64,000 nt of DNA from Erythrobacteraceae bacterium E2-1 Yellow Sea (GTDB lineage Bacteria; Pseudomonadota; Alphaproteobacteria; Sphingomonadales; Sphingomonadaceae): NCBI GenBank assembly GCA_014983025.1, contig JADCLP010000001.1:806001-870000 (forward strand), written 5' to 3'. Below, in pieces: positions 53,962 through 61,760 of the stretch. How positions within the stretch are numbered: position 1 is the stretch's first letter; each line of letters starts with the position of its first letter. The notes beneath the pieces were generated by a model that was not told where the DNA came from, made no database searches, and saw only the letters and a list, made by a program, of their open reading frames with translations. The translations under genes were made by a program, and so were the position numbers.

Positions 53962-54717
53962 ATGAGTACCCGCCTGCCCCAGCAAAAACTACGACTCGGC
54001 GTAAACATCGATCATGTCGCCACCATTCGCAATGCACGCGGCGGCGACCACCCTGATCCAGTGCGTGCAGCAGAAATCGTGGCAAGCGTTGGCGGTGATG
54101 GCATCACAGCGCATCTGCGTGAGGACAGGCGGCATATCCGCGATGAAGACCTTGCGCGTATTCAGGCGGCGACCGATCTGCCGCTCAATCTGGAAATGGC
54201 CGCGACCGAAGAAATGCTGGAGATCGCGCTCCGCCACAAACCGCATGCAGCATGCATCGTGCCGGAAAAACGTGAAGAACGCACGACAGAGGGCGGATTG
54301 GACGCTGCCGGACTGCACAACCAGATTGTCCCCATTTGTACTCGGCTGGCTGATGCGGGGATTCGCGTATCTTTGTTCATCGAAGCAAGCGAACGCCAGC
54401 TGGATGCGGCGCGGCGATTGGGCGCACCAGTGGTGGAATTCCACACTGGGGAATATGCCCATGCCCATCTTGATGGCGATGCAGACAAAACCGCCCGCGA
54501 GTTGGAGCGCATTGCCAACATGGCGCGTTTGGCGGCAGAAATGGGAATAGAACCCCATGCAGGCCACGGGCTGACATACGAAAATGTGCAACCCATTGCC
54601 GCGATTCCTGAACTCGCCGAACTTAATATAGGCCACTATCTGGTTGGCGAAGCAGTATTCGTAGGGCTGGAATCTGCCGTGCGCCGCATGCGCGAACTGA
54701 TGGATCAGGTACGATGA
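53962..54717 (+). CDS. pdxJ: Pyridoxine 5'-phosphate synthase
   Basis: A 251-aa TIM-barrel enzyme making pyridoxine phosphate. Visible motifs are [18 protein letters not shown] near residue 10, [16 protein letters not shown] near 48, EVARIQAA-type strand, then HTGEYAHAH near 160, and the phosphate loops [10 protein letters not shown] and [12 protein letters not shown]. It starts one base after pyrE ends and overlaps acpS by 4 bases. Confidence 0.97.
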   Translation: MSTRLPQQKLRLGVNIDHVATIRNARGGDHPDPVRAAEIVASVGGDGITAHLREDRRHIRDEDLARIQAATDLPLNLEMAATEEMLEIALRHKPHAACIVPEKREERTTEGGLDAAGLHNQIVPICTRLADAGIRVSLFIEASERQLDAARRLGAPVVEFHTGEYAHAHLDGDADKTARELERIANMARLAAEMGIEPHAGHGLTYENVQPIAAIPELAELNIGHYLVGEAVFVGLESAVRRMRELMDQVR

Positions 54718-55115
54718 TCATCGGTCTGGGCAGCGATCTCTGCAATATAGAGCGCATCGCCAATTCGCTCGAACGCTATGGCGAACGATTTGAACAGCGG
54801 GTATTCACAGAGATCGAGATGTCAAAGGCAAGGCGGCGGCCCTTCACCATCGCTGGCACCTATGCGAAGCGATTCGCCGCCAAGGAAGCTTTCAGCAAGG
54901 CGGTGGGTACTGGCTTCAGGCGCGGTGTCTTCATGAAGGACATAGGTGTAGTCAACGCACCCAGCGGTGCCCCGACACTGGCATTGACTGGTGGTGCCGC
55001 AATCCGGCTTGCGGAATTGCTGCCGGCAGGCCATGAGGCCGTTATTCATCTCACCCTCACCGATGACCATCCATGGGCACAGGCCTTCGTTGTAATCGAG
55101 GCACGACCCCAATGA
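54714..55115 (+). CDS. acpS: Holo-[acyl-carrier-protein] synthase
   Basis: A 133-aa phosphopantetheinyl transferase activating ACP. The two family motifs are [14 protein letters not shown] at residues 2-15 (magnesium Asp at 8) and [17 protein letters not shown] near 50-66. It overlaps pdxJ by 4 bases and lepB by 4 (ATGA), the common pdxJ-acpS-lepB order of proteobacteria. Confidence 0.96.
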   Translation: MIIGLGSDLCNIERIANSLERYGERFEQRVFTEIEMSKARRRPFTIAGTYAKRFAAKEAFSKAVGTGFRRGVFMKDIGVVNAPSGAPTLALTGGAAIRLAELLPAGHEAVIHLTLTDDHPWAQAFVVIEARPQ

Positions 55116-56011
55116 GCAGCATGACCGGCACAGAACACGTGGAAAACAACAAGCAGGACAAGGCCAAGGAAAAGGTCAACTGGTTTGCGGAGATTCGCGG
55201 ACTTTTGCTGATGTTGTTGGCCGTACTCGGCTTTCACAGTCTGGTGGCGAAACCATTCTACATCCCGTCCACCTCCATGATGCCCACACTCTATGTCGGG
55301 GATCGGCTGGTGGTCAGCAAATATCCCTATGGTTGGTCATGGGCTTCTGCCAGCTTTCACCTTTTACCGCGTGGTGATTGGCGCATCTGGCCTGCCACAC
55401 CGCAATATGGCGATATCGTGATCCCGGTACATCCTGAACGGGACGAGGATTATATCAAGCGCGTGGTTGCCCTGCCGGGTGACCGTATTGCTGTGCGTGG
55501 CGGGCAGATTATCCTGAACGGCAAACCCGTGCTGCAGGAAGTTGTACCCCCCGTGCGTGTTCCTGTGGAAGCCGATCTGCTTTGCGAAGGTCATCCCTGC
55601 CTCAGCGCCTTTGATGCCTATCGCGTCAAAACAGAGAGTGGCCAGCAATTCTTCGAACCGCCGACCTATCGGGAAACACTGCCCAATGGGGCGAGCTATC
55701 TGATCATTGATCATCGCACACAAACGCTGGACGATTACGATGAAATCACTGTCCCCGATGATGCAGTGTTTGTGATGGGTGACAATCGTGATCATTCTGC
55801 GGACAGCCGGGCTGATGTGTGGGACCGTGGATTGGGCGGCCCTGTCCCGCTTGCAAATATTGGCGGAAGGGCGGAATTCATCACCTTCTCATTAGACGGA
55901 TCGACAACAATAAATCCTGTCAGCTGGTTCACAAGCTTGCGTCCTGATCGCGCCTGGACCACTTTGCGACCTGCGATTGCCGAAGGAATAGAGCAGGATG
56001 AGCGAGAATGA
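55112..56011 (+). CDS. lepB: Signal peptidase I
   Basis: A 299-aa membrane protease removing Sec signal peptides. One membrane helix near residues 28-46 is followed by the catalytic Ser in [10 protein letters not shown] (near 53) and the Lys in [20 protein letters not shown] near 114. The box [11 protein letters not shown] is near 225. ATG 55112 overlaps acpS. The usual rnc-era genes do not follow here; an AI-2E transporter overlaps its end instead. Confidence 0.96.
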   Translation: MSSMTGTEHVENNKQDKAKEKVNWFAEIRGLLLMLLAVLGFHSLVAKPFYIPSTSMMPTLYVGDRLVVSKYPYGWSWASASFHLLPRGDWRIWPATPQYGDIVIPVHPERDEDYIKRVVALPGDRIAVRGGQIILNGKPVLQEVVPPVRVPVEADLLCEGHPCLSAFDAYRVKTESGQQFFEPPTYRETLPNGASYLIIDHRTQTLDDYDEITVPDDAVFVMGDNRDHSADSRADVWDRGLGGPVPLANIGGRAEFITFSLDGSTTINPVSWFTSLRPDRAWTTLRPAIAEGIEQDERE

Positions 56012-57119
56012 CAAAGGGGTTCAACCCGCTGCACCTCCGCCCCCAATAATGCGGCGCCCAAATGAAGCGATAGGTCCCTCTCCAACCCGGATCGGGAATG
56101 ATGCGTTACGTTTAGAGGCTGGACGCGCAGCTGTTTGGGCGGCGGTCATCGGTCTGGTCATACTGGCAATCTATATCTCCAACGCATTGCTGGTGATCTT
56201 TGGCGCCATGGTTTTCGGCGCCATGATAGATGGCGGCGCGCGGCTGATTGGCCGGGTATTGAAAATCGGGCGTGGCTGGTGCGTGGCCCTGGTTCTGATG
56301 CTGACCGTGCTTTTCTTCATCTGGCTGGGTTTCTTTGCCGGATCGCAGATTTCGCGTGAGGCGGCTGAATTACCCGCTATTCTGAACGAACAGCTGGTAC
56401 GCCTGTTCAGCTGGATGCGGGCGCAGGGTTTTGAAATAGAGGTTGCCGATCTGAAGGGGCTGGCTGGCTCTATTGGAAGCGGCGTTGGCACCGTGACCAA
56501 GGCAATAGGTGGCATTTTCGGCAGTCTGGCCACTATGCTGATGATCATAATTATCGGCATCTATCTGGCGATCGATCCGAATCTGTATGAACGCGGCGTG
56601 GCATGGATGGTGCCCGAACATCGTCGGGAAGCCTTTTATGACACGATCAGCCACCAGGCATTCACCATGCGTCGCCTGCTGGCCGGGCGACTGGTTGGCA
56701 TGATTGCGGAAGGTATTTTTACCTGGGCCCTGCTGGCAATTTATGGCGTGCCTATGGCAGCCCTGCTGGGACTGTTGACCGGCCTGCTGGCCTTCATCCC
56801 CAATATCGGTGCAATCATATCTGGCGTGCTAATGGTGCTGGTGGGTTTTTCCGGCGGCACCGAAATGGGACTCTACACCATCTTCGTCTATTTCCTGGTC
56901 CAAAATTTCGATGGCTACGTTCTGGTTCCCCTGATCGCCAAGAAAACGGTGGACCTGGCACCTGCGCTGGTGCTGTCCGCCCAGCTGATCTTTGGCGTTT
57001 TGTTCGGCCTGTTGGGGCTGGCCCTGGCCGATCCGCTGCTGGCCATGATCAAGGTTGGGCTGGAACGCCGCTCTGCCCGGCTGGATGAAAGCGATAATCT
57101 GTCACGAGAGACAACATAG
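55998..57119 (+). CDS. AI-2E-family membrane transporter
   Basis: A 373-aa PF01594 permease of about eight helices. A Pro-rich cytoplasmic N-terminus (about 1-40) precedes paired helices, then a soluble loop, then GVPMAALLGLLTGLLAFIP (near 250) and FVYFLVQNFDGYVLVPLIAKK near 300. Family members export diverse small molecules or ions; AI-2 itself is only one case. It overlaps lepB by 14 bases with a good ribosome site inside lepB (GAAGGAATAGAGCAGG). Confidence 0.86.
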   Translation: MSENDKGVQPAAPPPPIMRRPNEAIGPSPTRIGNDALRLEAGRAAVWAAVIGLVILAIYISNALLVIFGAMVFGAMIDGGARLIGRVLKIGRGWCVALVLMLTVLFFIWLGFFAGSQISREAAELPAILNEQLVRLFSWMRAQGFEIEVADLKGLAGSIGSGVGTVTKAIGGIFGSLATMLMIIIIGIYLAIDPNLYERGVAWMVPEHRREAFYDTISHQAFTMRRLLAGRLVGMIAEGIFTWALLAIYGVPMAALLGLLTGLLAFIPNIGAIISGVLMVLVGFSGGTEMGLYTIFVYFLVQNFDGYVLVPLIAKKTVDLAPALVLSAQLIFGVLFGLLGLALADPLLAMIKVGLERRSARLDESDNLSRETT

Positions 57120-57120
57120 A

Positions 57121-58260
57121 ATGGCGCGCAAATTTCTCTACATTATTGCCGGGCTGATTGTGCTGGTGATTGCCGGCATGCTGGTCCTGCGCATCTGGTC
57201 AAAAGAACTGGCGGCACTTGCCTTTGTGCCTTCCACCGAATTCGTCGAACAAAAGCCGATGGATACCAACGCCTATCAAGATCCGGCGATGTGGTTTTCC
57301 CGTCCTGGCATCGGGCTGGAAGATCCGGCACGATGGCAACCGGCCTATAGCGGCGATGAACGCAGCCAGACCGTTTCAGCAGACGCAACTTCCGCACCTT
57401 TTGCAGTCTTTTTCGTTCATCCGACCAGCTACCTTGAACGCACGCAATGGAACGCCCCGATTGGCGATGCAGAATCGGATCGTGTGACGCAAATATATCT
57501 GCGCGGAATGGCCAGCCCATTTAATGGGGCGAGCGAGATCTGGGCACCACGTTACCGCCAGGCAACGCTGGGCGCATTCATGACGGATAAGGCAGAAGCA
57601 CAAAAGGCAATCGACGCGGCCTATACTGACGTCGAACATGCGTTCGATTTCTTCTTGTCCTCTATTGATGCCGATACACCGATCGTTCTTGCGGGGCACA
57701 GCCAAGGGTCGCTTCATCTGATGCGGCTGTTGAAAGACAGGGTCGCTGGAACAGAACTCGCCCCGCGGATTGCCGCCGCCTATCTGATTGGATGGCCCGT
57801 TTCTGTTGAACATGACCTGCCTGCGATGGGTCTGCCAGCCTGTGCCACCGCGCAGCAGGCGGGATGCATCCTCAGCTGGTCCAGCTTTGCCGAACCAGCC
57901 GACCCATCCGCAGTGATCGAAACCTATGCTGCCTCCATCGGCTTTGACGGTGTGAAGCGCGGTACAAGCGCCATATTATGTACCAACCCGCTAACGGGCA
58001 GCATCGGTGCAGCGGCAAAGGCTGATATGAATCTGGGCACATTGGTCCCTGATGGGGATCTCAGCAAGGGCGCACTCGTCCGCCAATCGGTTCCAGCTCG
58101 TTGTGATGATCGTGGCTTATTGCTGATTGGCGATCCGCCGGAAATGGGCAGCTATGTGCTGCCGGGCAATAATTACCATGTTTATGATATCCCCTTGTTC
58201 TGGGCAAACACGCAGGCGGATGTCGCACGCCGGGTGGGGGCATGGGCGATCAAGGACTGA
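57121..58260 (+). CDS. DUF3089 alpha/beta-hydrolase-like protein
   Basis: A 379-aa protein with an N-terminal hydrophobic anchor or signal (residues 4-25, LYIIAGLIVLVIAGMLVL). The DUF3089 core follows, with FFVHPTSYLERTQWNAP near 100-116 and a nucleophile-elbow-like LAGHSQGSLHLMRLL near 190 (candidate Ser). It lies one base after the AI-2E transporter and overlaps ruvX by 19 bases. Probably periplasmic or membrane-bound; the substrate is unknown. Confidence 0.82.
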   Translation: MARKFLYIIAGLIVLVIAGMLVLRIWSKELAALAFVPSTEFVEQKPMDTNAYQDPAMWFSRPGIGLEDPARWQPAYSGDERSQTVSADATSAPFAVFFVHPTSYLERTQWNAPIGDAESDRVTQIYLRGMASPFNGASEIWAPRYRQATLGAFMTDKAEAQKAIDAAYTDVEHAFDFFLSSIDADTPIVLAGHSQGSLHLMRLLKDRVAGTELAPRIAAAYLIGWPVSVEHDLPAMGLPACATAQQAGCILSWSSFAEPADPSAVIETYAASIGFDGVKRGTSAILCTNPLTGSIGAAAKADMNLGTLVPDGDLSKGALVRQSVPARCDDRGLLLIGDPPEMGSYVLPGNNYHVYDIPLFWANTQADVARRVGAWAIKD

Positions 58261-58727
58261 TTACAGACAGCGCCATAGATATGCGCGCCGCCCTGCCTGA
58301 TGGTGGGGCGTTGCTGGGCATTGATTTGGGCACAAAGACCATCGGCATAGCCACCTGCGATGCGGGCTGGCGCTTTGCCACGTCTGGTAAGACGCTTGGG
58401 CGCGGCAAATGGGGCCGTGACCGTGAGGCAATCGGCCAGATCGTCAGTCAACGCACCATAGTTGGGATCGTGATTGGCCTGCCACGTAATATGGATGGCA
58501 GCGAAGGCCCGCGGTGCCAGGCCTGTCGCGCTTATGCCCGCAATTTGGCTGAATCCTTCGCCCTGCCTGTGCTGTTATGGGATGAACGCTGGTCAACCCA
58601 AAGTGCAGAAGCAGCGATGATCGGTCAGGATATGAGCCGCGCCAAACGCGCCGAAAAGATTGATAGCCATGCAGCCGCCGTTATCCTGCAAGGCGCGATT
58701 GATGCACTGACAGGCAACGCGTTCTAA
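58242..58727 (+). CDS. ruvX: Holliday-junction resolvase-like YqgF/RuvX
   Basis: A 161-aa RNase H-fold nuclease-like protein of the YqgF family, implicated in pre-16S rRNA 5' maturation and junction resolution. Diagnostic are LLGIDLGTKTIGIATCD near 25-41 with the catalytic Asp, VGIVIGLPRNMDGSEGPR near 73-90, LLWDERWSTQSAEAAM near 112-127 and IDSHAAAVILQG near 144. The start lies inside DUF3089; ATG 58281 is an alternative. Confidence 0.93.
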   Translation: MGDQGLITDSAIDMRAALPDGGALLGIDLGTKTIGIATCDAGWRFATSGKTLGRGKWGRDREAIGQIVSQRTIVGIVIGLPRNMDGSEGPRCQACRAYARNLAESFALPVLLWDERWSTQSAEAAMIGQDMSRAKRAEKIDSHAAAVILQGAIDALTGNAF

Positions 58728-58741
58728 GGCGCTCTTGAACT

Positions 58742-59644
58742 TCAAGCTGGTGCAAGCTGCAGTCTGTGCCGTTTTGCTTCCATCTGAACCATTACACTGC
58801 CTGATTGTTCAGCCTGGCGCCACAGATCATCCCGTTCGGCCAGATCATCCAGCAGCAAAGCGCGCGCTTCAAAACTGGCAAGTCTGATCCTGTCACTGGG
58901 ATGGGTACGGCCAAAATTTTCTGCCAGATCGCTGGCGTTCTGATGACCTGTGGCAACAGCCAGACGCATGAAAACCTCTGTCGCATTCGGGCTAAGTACC
59001 CGCGTCACTTCGCCTTTTTTTGTATCAAAGCCATATTGATCATACCATTTCTGCACCGGGTCGACATGCATGATGTTAAGCGAGACAGACAGGCTTTCCG
59101 CCGGGATCTGGCTGTGCACGTCCTGATGCGCGCGATAGTGCATCAGCTTGCCTTGTCCCAATGCGGTGCGCTCAATAAAGCGCAGCCCCGGCCTCTCGCC
59201 TGCATATCCGGCAACCGAAGCATAATCATATTCATAATAATCGCTGCGATAACCCGGCCCTAGGTAGCCGCTGGTGAGAAAAGAGAAATTGTGGTCATGC
59301 GGCACCCCATAGACGAAGCTTTTGGCACCACTGGCCTGATAGCAGTGATCGTGTTCAGATGGCCAGATATTGGCGCGCAGAAACACATCATTACGCATTG
59401 GGCTTAACACGATGGCCTGCGGGCCATATCCGCTATCTGCTGCAGTAGTGCGAAACTGGTCTTTTAGCCGATCAATCAACAAATCGCCCAGGAATGTGCG
59501 GTTATTATTGAGTTTGCGCAGCCACAGCGCATTTTGCGCCACACTGTGATCGCAGTTCGGGTCAAAACCATTTTGCGCCACAGCCTCTATGCAATCCTCT
59601 AGAGAACAGGATTCTTCTGAAATTGCCTCTATCAAGCAGGGCAT
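58742..59644 (-). CDS. Unknown His-rich, cupin-like protein (third gene of the peptide unit)
   Basis: A 300-aa protein I do not recognise. Its middle looks like a metal-binding beta barrel. E97, H98 and H100 lie in WPSEHDH, H116 and H118 in VPHDHNF, and H169, H173 and H177 in MHYRAHQDVH, with strands rich in Tyr/Gly between (GYRSDYYEYDYASV near 131). The last third is helical (TEVFMRLAV, ASFEARALLLDDLAER). No signal or membrane segment. ATG 59644 lies 13 bases inside the upstream gene, so the two are coupled. An iron-dependent oxygenase of the cupin class would fit, but this is inference. Confidence 0.65.
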   Translation of the reverse strand: MPCLIEAISEESCSLEDCIEAVAQNGFDPNCDHSVAQNALWLRKLNNNRTFLGDLLIDRLKDQFRTTAADSGYGPQAIVLSPMRNDVFLRANIWPSEHDHCYQASGAKSFVYGVPHDHNFSFLTSGYLGPGYRSDYYEYDYASVAGYAGERPGLRFIERTALGQGKLMHYRAHQDVHSQIPAESLSVSLNIMHVDPVQKWYDQYGFDTKKGEVTRVLSPNATEVFMRLAVATGHQNASDLAENFGRTHPSDRIRLASFEARALLLDDLAERDDLWRQAEQSGSVMVQMEAKRHRLQLAPA

Positions 59645-60603
59645 CGGTTTTTCTCCTGTCCTCTTAGCTGTGGGTAAGCATCCAGCAGTTGCCCACACAC
59701 TTTCGATGCATGGGGCGCCAAAGGGTCAACGCTATCCGCCGCAACCTCAGACAATCTTTCAAAACCGCTGCCAGTTTCAAGCGCGAGCGCATGTCGCATT
59801 GCCTCCCACCTCAACTGACTGGCCCCGGTTTTAGACAAAGCCAACATTGCAGGTACGGCATCTTTGCGCCCCATGGCCCCCAGCACCGCCATTGCCATTT
59901 CGCATTGGCTTTCATTTTTGCGCGCGCAGGCCTGATGGATCAGAGCCCCGTCAGCCAAACGATAATCGCACGCCGGGCGCGGGTCATTGGGCAGGCGCTG
60001 CAATTGCAACATCAGCAATCGCCCTTTCACGCCTGTGATCTCACGCCCATATTGGCGCGACGGCAGGCGAATTTGATGCCCTGGCAAAAGTTCTATGGTC
60101 TGCCGGTCGATCCGCACGGAATCATGCGCGACATCTGCCTTGTGATACAATTGCGCCCGCCCCCTTCCAGCCAGCACAATTTCGTGCTGCTCACGATCTG
60201 CGAAATGGGCATTTTGCGGCGGAAGAATATTCGATCTTTCTTCATAGCAGACCAGATACAGCACGGCGTTGCCTGATGTGGCAATCTGCATGGTCGAAAA
60301 GCCTGCTGAATAACTGTGACTGAATGGAATCTGGGCAAATGGGTGATCCTGCATAACGGACAGGAAATGATCCGCCCAACATAGGGTCAGATTTCGCGCG
60401 GCTTCGCCCTCTTCCATCAGTCGGTGCAGGCCAGGCAGGTCAGCGATGGGCTGGCCCGCAGCATATCGTGCCAAATCGATGGCCAACGTTTGGATCTGTG
60501 GCAAACTGTGCCATTTTGCAGAGGCAATCTGCATGGCATCCTTTGTGCGGCGTTGCGCAGCCGGATTGCTACGCAACGCCATCAATGACTTATCTATCCG
60601 CAT
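59632..60603 (-). CDS. Unknown protein with beta-rich middle and HEAT-like C-terminus (second gene of the peptide unit)
   Basis: A 323-aa protein without a recognised family. Residues about 1-90 are helical, about 95-215 are beta-rich and possibly cupin-like (FSHSYSAGFSTMQIATS ... HEIVLAGRGRAQLYHKAD), and about 232-310 read as paired helices of HEAT type (MAVLGAMGRKDAVPAMLAL then LRWEAMRHALAL). ATG 60603 follows the 52-codon gene's stop by 10 bases; an in-frame ATG at 60651 lies inside that gene. Like its downstream partner it ends in a partly helical tail, hinting that they evolved together. Confidence 0.65.
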   Translation of the reverse strand: MRIDKSLMALRSNPAAQRRTKDAMQIASAKWHSLPQIQTLAIDLARYAAGQPIADLPGLHRLMEEGEAARNLTLCWADHFLSVMQDHPFAQIPFSHSYSAGFSTMQIATSGNAVLYLVCYEERSNILPPQNAHFADREQHEIVLAGRGRAQLYHKADVAHDSVRIDRQTIELLPGHQIRLPSRQYGREITGVKGRLLMLQLQRLPNDPRPACDYRLADGALIHQACARKNESQCEMAMAVLGAMGRKDAVPAMLALSKTGASQLRWEAMRHALALETGSGFERLSEVAADSVDPLAPHASKVCGQLLDAYPQLRGQEKNRCPA

Positions 60604-60613
60604 GGCAGAGGCA

Positions 60614-60772
60614 TCACACCAGATTTTCTGGCGGAACCGTTTCGTAGACATAGACCATGACTGCTACGACCTTGTCATCATAGGTGCCGGCAACCTGACT
60701 GATGCTGCCGTAAATGCCATTGGCCACATCAAGACCAGGCAATGCAGATAGATCGATTTTTGGAATGTTCAT
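60614..60772 (-). CDS. 52-aa peptide, first gene of an unrecognised three-gene unit
   Basis: A short ORF below usual size cut-offs, with a good ribosome site (GGGAGACC, 7 bases before ATG 60772). The product has a polar, Pro-containing start (NIPKIDLSALPGLDVANGIY, residues 2-21), a middle rich in Gly/Ser, then a beta-prone run (KVVAVMVYVYE, residues 34-44) and ends PPENLV. It has no Cys, no signal peptide and no basic character. Codon use matches the neighbours. Leading an operon of two larger unknown proteins, it could be a modified-peptide precursor or a small subunit. Both ideas are inference. Confidence 0.65.
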   Translation of the reverse strand: MNIPKIDLSALPGLDVANGIYGSISQVAGTYDDKVVAVMVYVYETVPPENLV

Positions 60773-60896
60773 GAGTTAGGTCTCCCGTTACTAAAACGCG
60801 GACCCATTGCCCGCGCATCGGAAGATTGGACGGGTTCTTCGATAGAAAAAAATTAAAAGCCTGTAATATTATGTCAGGAAAAGATGAAATAAAGAA
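60773..60896. promoter_or_regulatory. AT-rich divergent promoter region
   Basis: The 124 bases between the leftward peptide unit and rightward thioesterase genes include a markedly AT-rich segment (about 60840-60905), unlike the G-C-rich surroundings. A possible leftward -35 CTGACA (60872-60877, minus strand) faces a TA-rich -10 zone near 60850. No clear operator palindrome is seen. Confidence 0.45.
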
Positions 60897-61352
60897 ATGA
60901 TTAAACATGATTCTTCCTTCCAGCCTCGTGAGATATGCGATCTCGTTTGCAGGGTTGGTCACTCCAGCTGGTTGGGGATCCAATATTACAATCATGGCGA
61001 TGACTGGGTGGAGCTGGAGCTTCCATGGCGTGAAGATTTGTTGGGGGATGAAGACCGCCACGTAATGGCAACAGGCCCCATCATCAGCCTGCTGGATATG
61101 GCCAGTGGCATGGCCATCTGGACCAAAAGACAAGCTTTTATGCCTGTGGCGACTCTAGATCTGAGGGTTGATTACCAGCGCCCTTCTGGTGATCGCATGC
61201 CTGTTCGCGCGCGAGTGGAGTGTTACCGTGATACACGTTCAGCCGCTTTTGTACGCGGCATGGCCTATGACAGGGATATTGATGATCCTGTGGCCACAAT
61301 GGCTGGTGTATTCATGAATGTGGGAAGCGCGGGCAACAGTGGCCGTAAATAA
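60897..61352 (+). CDS. PaaI-type hotdog thioesterase, copy 1
   Basis: A 151-aa hotdog-fold thioesterase-like protein. Visible are HSSWLGIQYYNHGDDWVELEL near the start (Ser/Trp then Gly-rich strand), GPIISLLDMASGMAIW (near 60-75, where the catalytic Asp of PaaI-type enzymes lies) and ATLDLRVDYQRPS near 83-95. The substrate is some acyl-CoA, unknown. It overlaps the start of a second thioesterase gene. Confidence 0.83.
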   Translation: MIKHDSSFQPREICDLVCRVGHSSWLGIQYYNHGDDWVELELPWREDLLGDEDRHVMATGPIISLLDMASGMAIWTKRQAFMPVATLDLRVDYQRPSGDRMPVRARVECYRDTRSAAFVRGMAYDRDIDDPVATMAGVFMNVGSAGNSGRK

Positions 61353-61758
61353 CAAAATTGTCCTGTCCCCTTACGCCCGCGCGTTGGGCATTGAAGTGGC
61401 TGACTTTGAAGACAGAATACCTGTGATGAAGGTCAGTTTTGGCGGGTCTGTTGAAGGCCGTCCGCAATATTTCCATGGTGGGGCAACCAGTGGCTTGCTG
61501 GAAACTGCCGCCTATACAGCCTTGCGTTTACGCCTGGATGAAGAAGGAAGGCACCCGGTTTTCAAGCCGATCAATATCACAGTTCAATTCCTGTCCGGCG
61601 GCAGATCAGAGCCTGCATTTGCCAAGGCACGGATCACACGTTTGGGCGCGCGCAATGCCAATGTCTCGGTTGAGGCATGGCAATCAGACCGCGACCGACC
61701 GATCGCCAGTGCAGTGATGAACATACTGCTGGTTGAGGAATCTGATCAGCGCGATTGA
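61339..61758 (+). CDS. PaaI-type hotdog thioesterase, copy 2
   Basis: A 139-aa hotdog protein. YARALGIEV is near 12-20, then a strand with KVSFGGSVEGRPQYFHGGATSGLLE (split near residues 34-58) including the HGG-type turn before the catalytic region, and FKPINITVQFLSGG near 75. GTG 61339 has GGGAAGCG upstream; ATG 61318 is in frame too. Either start overlaps copy 1, so the two may form a heteromeric or sequential pair. Confidence 0.8.
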   Translation: MAVNNKIVLSPYARALGIEVADFEDRIPVMKVSFGGSVEGRPQYFHGGATSGLLETAAYTALRLRLDEEGRHPVFKPINITVQFLSGGRSEPAFAKARITRLGARNANVSVEAWQSDRDRPIASAVMNILLVEESDQRD

Positions 61759-61760
61759 CC

